From JAODBJ01 sp963782465 (GTDB taxonomy: Bacteria > Actinomycetota > Acidimicrobiia > IMCC26256 > PALSA-610), in contig CAWAJR010000006.1 in NCBI GenBank assembly GCA_963782465.1, forward strand, positions 434,001 to 498,000: 64,000 bases of DNA, in the 5' to 3' direction. The translations under genes and the position numbers were made by a program. Of this stretch, positions 52,719 through 63,000 are shown piece after piece (positions within the stretch are counted from its first letter, which is position 1; the number at the start of each line of letters is the position of its first letter). Below the pieces are notes generated by a model, which saw only the letters and a list, made by a program, of their open reading frames with translations, had not been told where the DNA came from and did no database searches.

Positions 52719-53901
52719 CGCCGGCCCGATTCGTGGCGCAGCCGTTCGTACACCGCCAGGGTCGTTTCGATCACCTGGGCCTGGTCGAACTCCTGGTGAG
52801 CCTTCGCTCGCGCCGCGGTGCCCATCGCGGCGCGCCGCGGTGCATCGGTGGCGACCCGTTCGATCGCGGCCGCCAGTGCCACCGCCGATCGGGGTTCGAC
52901 GAGCAGCCCGGTGCGTTCATGATCGACCACCTGGCGGCAGCCCCGGATGTCGGTCGCGACGATCGGCAGACCGGAGGCGGCCGCCTCCATGGCAGAACGC
53001 GGGAAACCTTCGCGGTACGACGCGAGCGCGTAGAAGTCCATCGCCGCGTACAGCGCTTCGACGTCGTCGCGCATCCCGAGGAAACGCACGTTCCCCAACG
53101 CTTCGGCGGCCGCGACATCGGACGGTTGCACGGCGTCGCGCTTGTCGCCGTCGAAGGGGCCGATGATCGCGAAGCGCAGGTTCGGAACGCGGTCGCGCAA
53201 CACGCGCGCGGCGTCGAGCACCTCCCGGTAGCCCTTCTCCCACACCAGGCGCCCGACCAGGCCGCAGATGACATCGTCGGGCTCGGCCCCCATCTCCTTG
53301 CGCAACACCTCGACCCGCTGCGGGTCGACCCGGTCTGTTCCGAAGCGGCCCAGATCGATGCCGTTCCCCAGCGGGTGCAACCGCGCCGCGGGAACGCCGA
53401 GGCGCCGCAGAACGGGCGCGTCTTCGGGGTTTTGCAGCAGCTCCGCGTCGGAGCAGCTCGCCGCGATGCGCTCGAGGGTGTAGACGACGGCGCGTTTCGC
53501 GAACGGGTCGGTGGGCAGCGCGTAGAGACCGTGCACCGTGTTGACGACGACGGGCACGCGCGCGGCGCGGGCCGCGATGCGGCCGTAGACACCCGGCTTG
53601 GGATTGTGGGTGTGGACGATGTCGGGCTCGAGTTCGCGGAACAGCGAAACCAGCTCGGGGATCGCCGCAAGGTCGCGACGGGGCGCCATCGCCCGGGTCG
53701 CGTTCCGAAGCGGTCGATGCTCGATCCCCCACGATTCGAGTTGCGCGACCCACGGGCCCGGCGCCGACGCGCCGATCACGTCGTACCCCGCGTCGCGGAA
53801 CGCGCGCAGCTGGGGCCGAGCAGCAACGCGAGGCTGATGTCGGTCGTCGTGAGGTGCACGAGACGCGGGCGCCCACCGCGGAGGACCTGCTCGTGGCTCA
53901 C
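52715..53901 (-). CDS. GT4-family glycosyltransferase, frameshifted near its start
   Basis: Retaining GT-B glycosyltransferase of about 395 residues. It starts with GTG at 53901, overlapping the deacetylase stop, and reads VLRGGRPRLVHLTTTDISLALLLG before the frame breaks at the run 53812-53815 (one missing base). It then continues QLRAFRDAGYDVIGASAPGP. Further motifs are DIVHTHNPKPGVYGRIAAR, VVNTVHGLYALP, GNGIDLGRF, CGLVGRLVWEKGYREVLDA and SYREGFPRSAMEAAASGLPIV (the E-x7-E motif). Builds the repeating unit or a linkage sugar. Confidence 0.88.
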
Positions 53902-54761
53902 GTGCTCTTCCCGGCGTAGCGGATGTGGTTGAGGGTGCGCCGAAGCGAGTCTTCGAACGCCATACCGCCGGCGGCTTTCTGCTCGAAGTACCGCATGCCG
54001 TCGGCCCGCTGGATCGGCGAGCGGTACAGCCGGTACGGGTCGGTGCGGCCGTAGCGGTTCGGCCGGGTGCCTGCGAGCGCGGCGGAACGGAACCGGCGGC
54101 GGACGGCGCGCTCGGCGGCCGGCGACCCCGGGAGTGCCTTCGGGTAGGCGAAGTGCGCCACGTCGACGCCGAGCCGCTCACGGATGCATTCGATCGAGCG
54201 ATCGAGCTCGCCGTCGACGTCGGCGTCGGGGATCCGATCGAGGAGTGCGTGCGTGTGCGTGTGCGAACCGACCTCGACGAGACCCGTCGAAACCGCGTCG
54301 GCGAGGGCCGGCCACGACATCGGCGTGCCGTCGTCGGGGAACGGGCGGCGCCGCTCGAGGAAGTCGGTTGCGACGTAACACAGCGCCGGGATGCCGTGAC
54401 GGACCAGCACGGGAACGGCATGTTCGGCGAAGTCGGCGGTGCCGTCGTCGAAGGTGACCACGACCGGTGCCGCGCCGCGGTCCGGCGCGTGGCCGGGTGC
54501 CGGTTCGCCGAGCAGGGCCAGGGCCGCGTCGAGGGTCGTGGCCCGCCCGCTCGCCGCCAGCCGGGCCATCTGGGCGTCGAAGACATCGACCGGGAGATCG
54601 ACCTCCAGGCCCGATCCCCCGCCGACCCGGTGGTAGAGCAGGACAACGATGCCGCCGGGCGCCGGGCGAACCCGGTCCATGCCCGCCGCCAGCGACTTCA
54701 CGGCTCCTTGCGCCAGCCGTTTTGTCGCTGAGCGTCTCGCAGTGCCCACCTGCGTACGCAT
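53898..54761 (-). CDS. Polysaccharide deacetylase (NodB-like) 1
   Basis: 287 residues. The NodB fold motifs are VVVTFDDGTADFAEH (metal-site Asp-Asp), SHTHTHALLDRI (the H-x3-H pair) and HFAYPKALPG. Such enzymes deacetylate GlcNAc-containing polymers. The start is the ATG at 54761; the longer frame to 54851 is not supported. It is tightly coupled to the GT4 gene (GTGA). Confidence 0.88.
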   Translation of the reverse strand: MRTQVGTARRSATKRLAQGAVKSLAAGMDRVRPAPGGIVVLLYHRVGGGSGLEVDLPVDVFDAQMARLAASGRATTLDAALALLGEPAPGHAPDRGAAPVVVTFDDGTADFAEHAVPVLVRHGIPALCYVATDFLERRRPFPDDGTPMSWPALADAVSTGLVEVGSHTHTHALLDRIPDADVDGELDRSIECIRERLGVDVAHFAYPKALPGSPAAERAVRRRFRSAALAGTRPNRYGRTDPYRLYRSPIQRADGMRYFEQKAAGGMAFEDSLRRTLNHIRYAGKST

Positions 54762-54858
54762 GCTCTCCGTAGCCCCCCGCGCGCGGCGAGTCGTCAAATT
54801 CGCTGAAACCGCAGCGCCCCAATCGTACGGGGCCTGAACGGGGCCCGGCAACGAACCC

Positions 54859-55786
54859 CTAGGACAGCGCGCGATCGGCGAGCCGCACCCGGGGCGCGAG
54901 CCCGAGCGTCGCGGCCGTGTGGTCGGCGAACCCGGCGTCTTCGACCAGGTCGCCGGCGGCCACGTGCCGGGCGACCTCGACGGCGGGGATCGTGTAGACG
55001 TCGCGGTAGTAGGCGCGGAGCCCGTCGAGGCCGGCTCGCTGGTAGACGTTCCACCAGTCGGCCTTGAAGCTGCGTTCCACCGGCGGCGGCGACGGCCTCC
55101 CGGCGAGCTTGCGGAACACGTCGAGCGACCGTTCGATGCGCTGGCGCCGGATCGACTGCCATGAACGCAGCCGGGTGACCTTCTGCACGAACTGGTCCTC
55201 GTCCTGGATCATGTAGTGGTGGACCATCGGTTCGGCCGGGCCGTAGCGCTCGTGACCGACCTCCCGGCACCAGTGCTCGTGGCTGAGCTCGTGCACCCAC
55301 GAGCCCCGGTACCACGACTTGCCCTGCACATAGCTGGTGTGAAGCGGGCTGTCGTTGCCGGAACTGCGGTAGATGCGCCAGCGCGTGCACGGGGCCGTCG
55401 GACGCGTCGAGCCCCGTCGGCAGGTAGAGCTTCTGCTCGAAGTTGACGCCGATCTTGTCGGCGGGGACCTCGGCGAGCACCTCTCGCATGTTCGTCGACG
55501 GCGCCCACCAGAACTCGTCGCTGTCGGAGACACCGACCCACTCGACTTCGCCGTGCTCGGCGCGCACTGCGTCGAGCATCTCGACCCGTACCGCCTGGCG
55601 TTTCATGAAGTCGGTGAAGCGCATCGTGCTGACCGCGCCGCCGAACTCGCGGAGCATGTCGGGTGTCCCGTCGGTGCTGTTGTTGTCGGCGACGCACACA
55701 TGGTCGACGCCCCACGAAAGGTGGTGGGCCACATTGGCGCGCAGCAGCTCACGTTCGTTCTGGGTGAGCAACAACAGCACGATCAC
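54859..55786 (-). CDS. GT2-like glycosyltransferase (Glyco_tranf_2_4 type), frameshifted
   Basis: About 309 residues after correction. Begins IVLLLLTQNERELLRANVAHHLSWGVDHVCVADNNSTDG, the hallmark of the Glyco_tranf_2_4 / GT92-like group, with a DSDEFWW segment as the DxD metal site. After the GGGG run at 55391-55394 the frame changes; one extra base joins LDASDGP to TRWRIYRSSGNDSPLHTSYVQGK. The C-terminal half has KSWYRGSWVHELSHEHW. It is the gene between the GNAT at 55831 and the deacetylase. Confidence 0.82.
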
Positions 55787-55830
55787 GGCCGCGGATCGTA
55801 GCGACGGCGCGCCGAGCGTGGAAACACAGC

Positions 55831-56814
55831 TCAGAACAGCTCGATGTCGCCCAATCCGAGTTGCCAGGCCGGTGCGGGTGGGAACTCCTCGCTGGTCACC
55901 GCTCGCCAGGTGAGCATCGGGCCTTGCCCGGGGACCGTGAGGAACGTGCGCAGGGGCGGGTCGCCGATCGCGACGACGTAGTCGGCGACCCCACGGCCGG
56001 CGCGCACGACCGCACGCGTCAGCGCGACCTCGTCGGGCGCACTCGGCGCGACGACGTCGGCGAGCACGAGTTCACGCGCCGGGCCCCGGCGCCGCACCCG
56101 GAACAGCGCGACGCCCCGCCGGAGGTCGCCGCCGAGCACCATGGCGCGGTAGTCGAGGTCGGGCAGGCCGTAGCGCCAGGCGAGGAACGCGGAGGTGCGC
56201 CGCGTCCGCAGGCGCGGCGGGGCGGGGAGCGACGCGAGCAGCGCGTCGAGGTCGTCGCGCGGCGCGAGGACGTCGATCGCCGGTTCCCCGGCCGTCGTCG
56301 GCAACGACCAGTGCTCGGCCGGCACCCTCGCGCGGGCCATCCGGACGATGCCGGCGGGACTGAGCAGCCGGGCGCGTACCGGGAGGACGCCGACCTCCCG
56401 CCATCCCATCTTCAGGTAGCCGGGCCGGCTCTGGTCGTTGGGCGTGTTGAACACGAAATCGATGCCCTCGGCGCGGAGCGAGTCGAGCGCGCCCTTCGTC
56501 AGCCGGGTGAAGATGCCCCGACCTTGGAAATCGGGGTGCGTGGCGGTGTCGACCGCCCTCACCGCCCGGAACCGGTCGTCGCGACGGGTGAATTCCCACC
56601 GCATCATGATGCGGAACCCCGCGAGCCGCTCCCCTTCCATGGCCACCCATCCGGGCGAGCGGCCGAAGGCGTTGTCGTAGTGCTTCCAGCGGAACAAGGC
56701 TTCGAAGCGGGCGTCGGACCGGTCCCGTTTCATCGAGGCGGCGAGCAGGTCGAGAACGGCCGGCAGGTCGGAGTCGGCGACCGGTCGCACGACGAGGCTG
56801 TCGGAGCCGGTCAT
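55831..56814 (-). CDS. GNAT acetyltransferase with C-terminal extension
   Basis: 327 residues. The first half is a GNAT domain (VVRPVADSDLPAVLDLL ... VDTATHPDFQGRGIFTRLTKGAL, FVFNTPNDQSRPGYLKMGW). The second half, about 150 residues, is a second domain unlike anything I recognise except the same family of cell-surface loci. It may modify a sugar amine. ATG at 56814, overlapping the GT4 stop by 4 bases. Confidence 0.82.
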   Translation of the reverse strand: MTGSDSLVVRPVADSDLPAVLDLLAASMKRDRSDARFEALFRWKHYDNAFGRSPGWVAMEGERLAGFRIMMRWEFTRRDDRFRAVRAVDTATHPDFQGRGIFTRLTKGALDSLRAEGIDFVFNTPNDQSRPGYLKMGWREVGVLPVRARLLSPAGIVRMARARVPAEHWSLPTTAGEPAIDVLAPRDDLDALLASLPAPPRLRTRRTSAFLAWRYGLPDLDYRAMVLGGDLRRGVALFRVRRRGPARELVLADVVAPSAPDEVALTRAVVRAGRGVADYVVAIGDPPLRTFLTVPGQGPMLTWRAVTSEEFPPAPAWQLGLGDIELF

Positions 56815-57956
56815 CGCGCGAGCGTTTCGCGGTATACGGCTTCGATCCGCCGCACGGACCGCTTCACGTCGAACTCCCCGGCCCGGCTCGCGGCCGCGGC
56901 CGCGTAGCGCCGCCGGGCGGCGGGATCGCCGACCAGTTCGCCGATCGCATCGGCCAGCAGGTCGGGCCGCTCGGGGGCGACGAGCCGGCCCTCGACACCG
57001 TCGGCGAGCGTTTCGGCGACGCCGCCGACGGCGGTGGCGACCACGGGCAGACCGAGCGCGAGCGCCTCCATCAGCGCGACCGGGAGCCCCTCCCACTTCG
57101 ACGTCATGAGGAACACGTCGCAGCCCGCCATGAGGCGGACCGCGTCGGGGCGGAAACCGGTCAGCGTGACGACGTCACCGAGCGCGAGTTGCTCGTGGAG
57201 GGCGACGACCTCCTGCTCCAGAGGCCCCTGACCGACGGCGCAGAACCGAACCGGCAACCCGCGGTCGGCGACGATGCGCGCCGTGCGCAGCAATGTCGGC
57301 CAGTCTTTCTTCGGGTGGTAGTTCGCCACGGTGCCGACGAGCACCGTCGTGTCGTCGACGCCGAGCTCGGCGCGCACGGCCTCCCGGTCGGCGAGGTTCG
57401 CGCGCACATCGTCGATCGGGATCCCGTGGACGAGGGTCTCGGCCCTCGCGCGAACCCGCGGCGACATCGACGCCCGGGTTTCCTCCGACACGGCGATGAT
57501 CGCGTCGTCGAGACGGGCGGTGAGGGCGTTCATCGTGCGCGTCGGTCCCCGGAACGTCGACCAGGCGTTGTGCTCGGTCGAGACGACCTTCGGGCGTAGA
57601 CGCGCCGGCACGGTGCGTACGACGAGGCGGGTGAACGCGGCGACATACGGCGAATGCACGTGAACAATCGCGACCGGTGACGAAACCAGGCGGCGCCGTA
57701 ACCGCAGCAACCAGCGCAGGTCGCCCGGTTTGCGGGCGTCGTAGCACTGCGACGGGACGCCGAGCGCGTCGAGCCGCGGCACGAGCGCGTCCTTCCACGG
57801 CAGCAGGTAGGCGACCTCGTACGAGAAGGCCGTGCGGTCGCGGGCGGCCGCCGCCGCGACGAGCAGGTGCTCCGCGCCGCCCGGGCCGAGGCCCTTGATC
57901 AGCCAGAGCACGTGCGGCGCGGTGTCGACCGAGGGCTCGCCGGCAACGGCCTTCAC
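56811..57956 (-). CDS. GT4-family glycosyltransferase
   Basis: 381 residues, GT-B fold. Motifs: LWLIKGLGPGGAEHLLV at the N-terminus, VHVHSPYVAAFTRLV, KVVSTEHNAWSTFRGPT, LVHGIPIDDVRANL, VGTVANYHPKKDWPTLLRTA and the nucleotide-sugar motif SKWEGLPVALMEALALGLPVV. The GTG at 57956 overlaps the stop of the preceding sulfotransferase gene, which settles the start. Confidence 0.92.
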   Translation of the reverse strand: MKAVAGEPSVDTAPHVLWLIKGLGPGGAEHLLVAAAAARDRTAFSYEVAYLLPWKDALVPRLDALGVPSQCYDARKPGDLRWLLRLRRRLVSSPVAIVHVHSPYVAAFTRLVVRTVPARLRPKVVSTEHNAWSTFRGPTRTMNALTARLDDAIIAVSEETRASMSPRVRARAETLVHGIPIDDVRANLADREAVRAELGVDDTTVLVGTVANYHPKKDWPTLLRTARIVADRGLPVRFCAVGQGPLEQEVVALHEQLALGDVVTLTGFRPDAVRLMAGCDVFLMTSKWEGLPVALMEALALGLPVVATAVGGVAETLADGVEGRLVAPERPDLLADAIGELVGDPAARRRYAAAAASRAGEFDVKRSVRRIEAVYRETLAR

Positions 57957-58782
57957 CACGTGAACTCGCTCCCGAGGAGCGCCTCGAGCCGGCGATTCGG
58001 TGCCTCGTACACCGAGTGGAGCCGGTCGCGCAGCTCCGGCGGCAACTCGAGCGGGGGGCTCGCGTTGTGGACGCCGAACTCCACCCCGTCGAAGGCGCGC
58101 AGGCCGAGGAAGTCGACGGCGCGCGCGAACGTGGCCGCCGGGTCGGCGAACATCGTTTCGCTCTTCAGGATGAGGAAGTTCTCCCGCGGGTAGTGCGCGA
58201 ACCACAGCTCCAGCTGATTGGCGTAGAAGCCCCGTGCCAGCAGCGAGTGACGGCGGTGCCGGTGACGGACTTCGCTGCTCTCGTGGCGGGCGCCGGCGTG
58301 CACGAGGCGCTGTTCCAGCTGGCGGAGCTCTTCCGCGACCACCTCGTCGAAGGGCCGCCGTTCCTCGCCGTTGCGTACGTAGTCGCGGTAGTGGGAGAAC
58401 GCCCGTGCAACGGGTTCCCGTAACAGCACGATCAGCTTCGCGTCGGGCACCAGCGTGTGCGCGCGCGCCGGGCAATCGGGATGGAACAGGTAGTAGGGAC
58501 TGGCCTCACCGGTGATGCGCCGCCCGCCGAGCCGCACCCGCAGCGGGAAGTAGGCCTGGTACCAGGAGACCGACCGATCGGGATGCACGTCGAAGTAGTG
58601 GGGCTCCTTCACGCTCGCCGGGACCACGTCGGGATGGCGGCCGAGGTACTCGTACAGCGACGTCGTGCCCGCCTTCGCCGCGCCGATGATCAAGAAGTCG
58701 GGCCGGGCCGGAGCCCCGCCGTCAGCCGCCGCGTCCCGCGGCGCAGGTAACGGTCGGCCGACTCGAGCCGCGTCGCCTGCAT
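57953..58782 (-). CDS. Sulfotransferase family protein 3 (heparan/NodH-like), frameshifted near its start
   Basis: About 276 residues after correction. N-terminus MQATRLESADRYLRRG runs into an apparent stop, but one missing base near 58701-58707 leads into FLIIGAAKAGTTSLYEYLGR, the 5'-phosphosulfate loop. The 3'-phosphate motif is LIVLLREPVARAFSHYRDYV. This is the bacterial branch resembling heparan N-sulfotransferases, different from sulfotransferases 1 and 2. If the shift is real, translation could start at the TTG at 58693. Confidence 0.83.
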
Positions 58783-58855
58783 CGCGCGTGTCCCCCTCTC
58801 GCGTGCCCGGCCACGGATCGTACTCAACGGTGACGGCCCGCGGTCGCGGCGGGGG

Positions 58856-59959
58856 TCAGCGGGCGCGGGCACGCGCGCGGACGCGCAGCGCCTGCCACCG
58901 AGCCCACCGCGACGCGGTGCCGATCCGGCCTCGGTGGGCCAGCGACCAGTAGCCGACCGTGCGCGCCGTTGCCGTCCATTTCGACTTGTGGAGCCCGCCG
59001 CCGCGCATGAAGTCGAACTCGCGCACGCCCCGCTCGAGAAAGTCGTCGAGGAGGAGCCCGACGAGCAGGTGCCCCGGCCCGTAGCCCGAGAAGTCGGGCG
59101 AGAAGGCCTCGTTCACCCCGAAGTAGCGCCCGCGATCTTCGTAGCCGATGCGCATCGCGATCGGGACGCCGTCGGCGCGCACCGACGACACCCGGCCGCG
59201 CCCGAGCCGGGGTACGAGATCGCGCAGGAAACGTTGGCCGCGCGGCGTGACGAACAGGCCGCTCGCTTCCGCACCCTTCGTCTCCCACCGGCGGCCGTGC
59301 AGGGCGAGGAACTCGTCGAAGGCCGGTCCGATCGGTTGCTCGTCGTAGGTGAACGCGACGTCGTGCTTGTCGCGGAGACGTCGCAGCAGCCGGCGGACGT
59401 CGTGGCGCTTCTGCAGCTTGTCGACGTCGTGCACCGGGTCGGCGAGCGACGCGAGGTCGAGGTAGGGGTACTCGTCCTGCTCGTCGCGCGCGAGTACCGA
59501 CGGCGACGACGAGACGGCATCGCGAAGTGCGCACAACGTGTCGGCATCGTCACGAAGCCGGCCGAGGTTCACGACGGACCCCCTCGCCAACGCCGGTGCG
59601 AGATGAGCGAGGATCGCGCCCGCGGTACGGGCGGGCTCCGCACCGAGCAGGAACCCGCCGTAGTCGGCGGCTTCGTGACCGATCCCGAAGAAGAAGTGGA
59701 CCGCGACCGGCCCCGCGCCGAAGGTGCGGCGGGTGAGCGGCGCGATGGCGACGACGTCGTCGCCGTCGCGCGCAACGACGACGTGGAGCCGGTCGCGCCC
59801 CCGGAAGTGCCGCCACCACGTGGCCGCCCATTCCCAGGTGACGTACGGGTTCGCGTCGGCCGAGCGTTCCAGCAGCGCCGCCCACGGGTCGCGCAGTTCG
59901 GCCAACCCGTCTTCGTCGTCGACGACGTCCACCTGCAGCCCGGCCATCAGGGGCGGCAT
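58856..59959 (-). CDS. FemAB-like (Acetyltransf_6/BioF2-type) acyl- or aminoacyl-transferase
   Basis: 367 residues. The double-GNAT arrangement typical of FemAB-like proteins: N-terminal half with ANPYVTWEWAATWWRHFRG, central GHEAADYGGFLLG, and C-terminal half with FDEFLALHGRRWETKG and ending FDFMRGGGLHKSKWTATART. Similar genes occur in exopolysaccharide loci and are thought to attach acyl or amino-acid groups to a glycan or lipid carrier. ATG at 59959 or 59947; divergent from the following glycosyltransferase. Confidence 0.8.
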   Translation of the reverse strand: MPPLMAGLQVDVVDDEDGLAELRDPWAALLERSADANPYVTWEWAATWWRHFRGRDRLHVVVARDGDDVVAIAPLTRRTFGAGPVAVHFFFGIGHEAADYGGFLLGAEPARTAGAILAHLAPALARGSVVNLGRLRDDADTLCALRDAVSSSPSVLARDEQDEYPYLDLASLADPVHDVDKLQKRHDVRRLLRRLRDKHDVAFTYDEQPIGPAFDEFLALHGRRWETKGAEASGLFVTPRGQRFLRDLVPRLGRGRVSSVRADGVPIAMRIGYEDRGRYFGVNEAFSPDFSGYGPGHLLVGLLLDDFLERGVREFDFMRGGGLHKSKWTATARTVGYWSLAHRGRIGTASRWARWQALRVRARARAR

Positions 59960-59976
59960 GCTACGCGGCGGCTCCG

Positions 59977-59982
59977 TATGAT
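59977..59982 (+). promoter_or_regulatory. Possible -10 hexamer of the plus-strand glycosyltransferase
   Basis: TATGAT lies 12 bases before the GTG start at 59994, so the transcript would begin about 4 bases ahead of the start codon. No good -35 is visible. Confidence 0.35.
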
Positions 59983-59993
59983 CCGCCGTTCAC

Positions 59994-61196
59994 GTGAGGA
60001 TCCTCTACTTCATCGACGACATCGGCCCGGCCGGCGCGGAACAGTCGTTGCTCGTCCTGGCGGGCCCGATGCGCGAACTCGGCATCGACCTGCACGTCGC
60101 GTACTCGTTCGACCGGGTCGGCGCGCACGACCGGTTCCGTGCGGCGGGGGTGACCCTGCACTCGATCGCCGGACCGGGGGGACGGGTCGCGCGGGCACGC
60201 CGAGCGCGCGTGCTCGTGCGCGACGTCGCGCCCGACCTCGTGCACACGACGCTGTTCGAGTCGGACATCGCCGGCCGCGTCGGGGCGGCCGCGGCGGGCG
60301 TCCCGGTGGTGTCGAGCCTCGTCAACGCGATGTACGGGCCGGAGCAGCTCGCGAACCCGACGTTGCGCCCGTCACGGGTGCGGATGGCGAAAATGCTCGA
60401 CATCGCGACGGCGCGAGTGGTCGTGCGGTTCCACGCGATCTCCCGCGACGTCGCGACGACAATGGCGCGACGGCTGCACATCCGTCGCTCGCGCATCGAT
60501 GTGATCTACCGGGGCCGCGATCAAGGCGAGCTCGGCCGGCGCGACGGCGCGCGGCGGGAGCGCGCCCGCGCCGGCCTCGAGCTGCCCGACGGAACGTTCC
60601 TCGTGCTCGGCGTCGCGCGGCACGAGTACCAGAAGGGGCTCGACACGCTCGTCGACGCGTTCCTGGCGATGCGTGCCCGTCGCCCCGAGGTGCAACTGCT
60701 GATCGCGGGTCGTGAGGGAACCTCCACCCCGCAACTCGAACGCGCGCTCGCCGGTGCCGGCGTCGAGCCGGCATCGGTGCTGCTCGGCGCCCGGGACGAC
60801 GTCGCGGAACTGCTGTGTGCCGCCGACGTGCTTGCGTTCCCGACGCGATGGGAAGGGCTCGGCAGCACGCTGATCGAGGCGATGGCACTCGAAGTACCGC
60901 TGGTCGTATCCGATCTGCCCGTCACGCGCGAGGTCGTTGGTGACGCCAACGCGTCCTTCGTTCGCGTCGACGACGCCGACGCGCTGCGCTCGGCGCTCGA
61001 AGGTGTCCTCGACGACCGCGCCGGCGCCGAACGACGGGCCGCGGCCGCGTACCAACGCTTTCTCGACAACTTCACCGCGGCGGAGATTGCCGCGCAGATG
61101 GTGTCGTTCTACGAACGAGCCCTCTCGGGGTCTCGCCGGCGATGGCGCTTCAGGCGCCGCGCCGCAGCCGGTGCACAACCGGGTGCAGACCACTGA
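59994..61196 (+). CDS. GT4-family glycosyltransferase
   Basis: 400 residues, the only plus-strand gene of the right part of the locus. Motifs: ILYFIDDIGPAGAEQSLLVL (N-terminal GT-B loop), PDLVHTTLFESDIAGRV, FLVLGVARHEYQKGLDTLVDAF and FPTRWEGLGSTLIEAMALEVPLVVSD (E-x7-E). GTG start at 59994, with only 34 bases to the divergent FemAB-like gene. Its 3' end overlaps the convergent deacetylase gene by 47 bases. Confidence 0.9.
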   Translation: MRILYFIDDIGPAGAEQSLLVLAGPMRELGIDLHVAYSFDRVGAHDRFRAAGVTLHSIAGPGGRVARARRARVLVRDVAPDLVHTTLFESDIAGRVGAAAAGVPVVSSLVNAMYGPEQLANPTLRPSRVRMAKMLDIATARVVVRFHAISRDVATTMARRLHIRRSRIDVIYRGRDQGELGRRDGARRERARAGLELPDGTFLVLGVARHEYQKGLDTLVDAFLAMRARRPEVQLLIAGREGTSTPQLERALAGAGVEPASVLLGARDDVAELLCAADVLAFPTRWEGLGSTLIEAMALEVPLVVSDLPVTREVVGDANASFVRVDDADALRSALEGVLDDRAGAERRAAAAYQRFLDNFTAAEIAAQMVSFYERALSGSRRRWRFRRRAAAGAQPGADH

Positions 61197-62073
61197 CGAT
61201 CGTCGCGAACCGGTCGAGCGGCCCCGATGCGTCGACTCGCAACCGGGAGATCTGCAGCGCATCGCGTGGCGGGATCGACGCGTGCGAGTGGTCGAACAGG
61301 AACGCGAGGGAGTAACCGGCGTCGCCGATCGCGGCCCGCACCGTCGCGTCACGATCGCCGTTCGGGTACGCGAACGAGATCGGCGGCCGGCCCAGCATCT
61401 CGCCGAGCACGTCGCGCGACCCTTGCACCTCGCGGGCCAGTTGCACCGCGTCGCAGTGCTGGAGGATCGGGTGCGTCACCGTGTGGCTCCCCACCTGCAC
61501 GCCGCCCGCTTCGAGTACACCCAGTTCCGCCGGCAGCAACTGGCGCCGACGGGGCGCCGCGAGCGGCGCCGACGCGCGCAGCTCCTCCATCGCGGCGCGC
61601 CGGCGGGCATCGGGCACCTGCTTGAGCGCCCGCACCGCGTCCGCCGGTGACGCCGTCGGGGCGATGTCGCCGGCGGCGGCGCCGTGCGCGACGAGCCACT
61701 CGACCTCGTCCCACCAAAACGGGTCGTCGGTACCGAGCAACGCGGTCACGACGAACGCGACGGCCGGGACGCCGCGTGCCTCGAGGATCGGTAGTGCATT
61801 GTCGAGCACCGTGCGGTCGCCGTCGTCGAACGTGACGAGCACCGCGTGCGGTGGAAGGCGTCGGTCTCCCTCACTCGCACTTGCGACCTCGGCGAGGTCC
61901 ACCGGTCGCATGCAGGCCGTGAGGTACTCGATCTGCGCCTCGAAGGCCTCCGGCTCGGCCACGCCGTGGTACGCCAACACCGCGAGCCGGTTCGCGTTGC
62001 GCCGGCGGCACACCGTCTGCGCCGGAGAACGGCGCATCACACGATCGAGCACGGCTTCGGCACGCGCGTCCAT
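61150..62073 (-). CDS. Polysaccharide deacetylase (NodB-like) 2
   Basis: 307 residues. Motifs: LAVLAYHGV, VLVTFDDGDRTVLDNALP (metal Asp pair), GSHTVTHPILQHC (H-x3-H) and SFAYPNGDRDATVRAAIGDAGYS. Sequence and length differ enough from the protein at 53898-54761 that the two should have different substrates. ATG at 62073; its 3' end overlaps the convergent glycosyltransferase. Confidence 0.9.
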   Translation of the reverse strand: MDARAEAVLDRVMRRSPAQTVCRRRNANRLAVLAYHGVAEPEAFEAQIEYLTACMRPVDLAEVASASEGDRRLPPHAVLVTFDDGDRTVLDNALPILEARGVPAVAFVVTALLGTDDPFWWDEVEWLVAHGAAAGDIAPTASPADAVRALKQVPDARRRAAMEELRASAPLAAPRRRQLLPAELGVLEAGGVQVGSHTVTHPILQHCDAVQLAREVQGSRDVLGEMLGRPPISFAYPNGDRDATVRAAIGDAGYSLAFLFDHSHASIPPRDALQISRLRVDASGPLDRFATIVSGLHPVVHRLRRGA

Positions 62074-62108
62074 CGTTGCGAGCGTACCTGTGCGGGCGCC
62101 GGCCTCGG

Positions 62109-63000
62109 TCAGGTCACGTAGCCGTACGCGCCGAGGCCGACGCCGGTGAGCTGCTCGACCCGACGGTTCGACGCCCGGTAGCGGTCTTCGATCGATTCGA
62201 GGAACCGCTCGTCTTCGGGTCGGGTCTTGCTACGGGTGCCGTGACGGTCCCGCCGAGCCTGCTGCGACTGCAGTGTGCGCTGCATGGGGAACGGCAGCGA
62301 ACGCAACCGGGGCGATGGGTTCATCCGCGACTGGCGGAACCAATGGTTCCAACCTCTCAGCACGTCGAGCCGGAGCGGAGACAGCGACGGGTTGTGAACC
62401 TCGCGCCGCTCATGGGCTTCGTAGTCACCGCCGGCCCACTTCGCGATCGTGGCGACGGTCTCGTCGAAGTCGGCCCGCAGCTCCTCGTACGGTACGACTC
62501 GCAGCCGTTCCGCGCCGAACAATTCGAGATAGCGAGCGATGAGTTCGTCGTACGCCAGCCGATCGGCGCTGAACGCGAACTCCGCGACCTGACCTTCCAC
62601 GATGTCGCGGAGCGGGCGATAGCCACCAAGGTTGACATAGTGCCCGTACACGGACCGCAACATGTCGCGCTCGGCGCCGGACCACGATCAGCACCTGCGC
62701 GCCGGACCGCAGCCGGTGCAGGCGGGCCGCCGTCCGGAACGAGTCCGCGCCTTCCGCGCCGATGAAACCTTCCTGCGAAATCAGGAGCGGGAGCCCGGTT
62801 CGCGTCTGCACCTCGTCGAGCGCGGCGCGCACCGCGGCTTCGAAGTAGTCGGGATCGTCGGCCCAGATGACGTGTTGGAACAGCGCGCCGAAGAACGGCT
62901 CTTCCTTCGGTAGGTACTGCAGCCCTCGCACATGATCGAACACATCGCGCTGCAGGGTGGTGGTTGCCGTCTTGGGGTACCCGACGTGGAACAGCGTCAC
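62109..63000 (-). CDS. Sulfotransferase family protein 4, frameshifted
   Basis: About 297 residues after correction. The 5'-phosphosulfate loop is FHVGYPKTATTTLQRDVF; then the strand SGAQVLIVVR breaks and the next frame continues DMLRSVYGHYVNLGGY, which is the 3'-phosphate motif. One indel around 62675-62690 is enough. The rest (RVVPYEELRADFDETV) is typical of the family. The GTG start at 63000 overlaps the oxygenase stop, so both are coupled. Confidence 0.82.
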
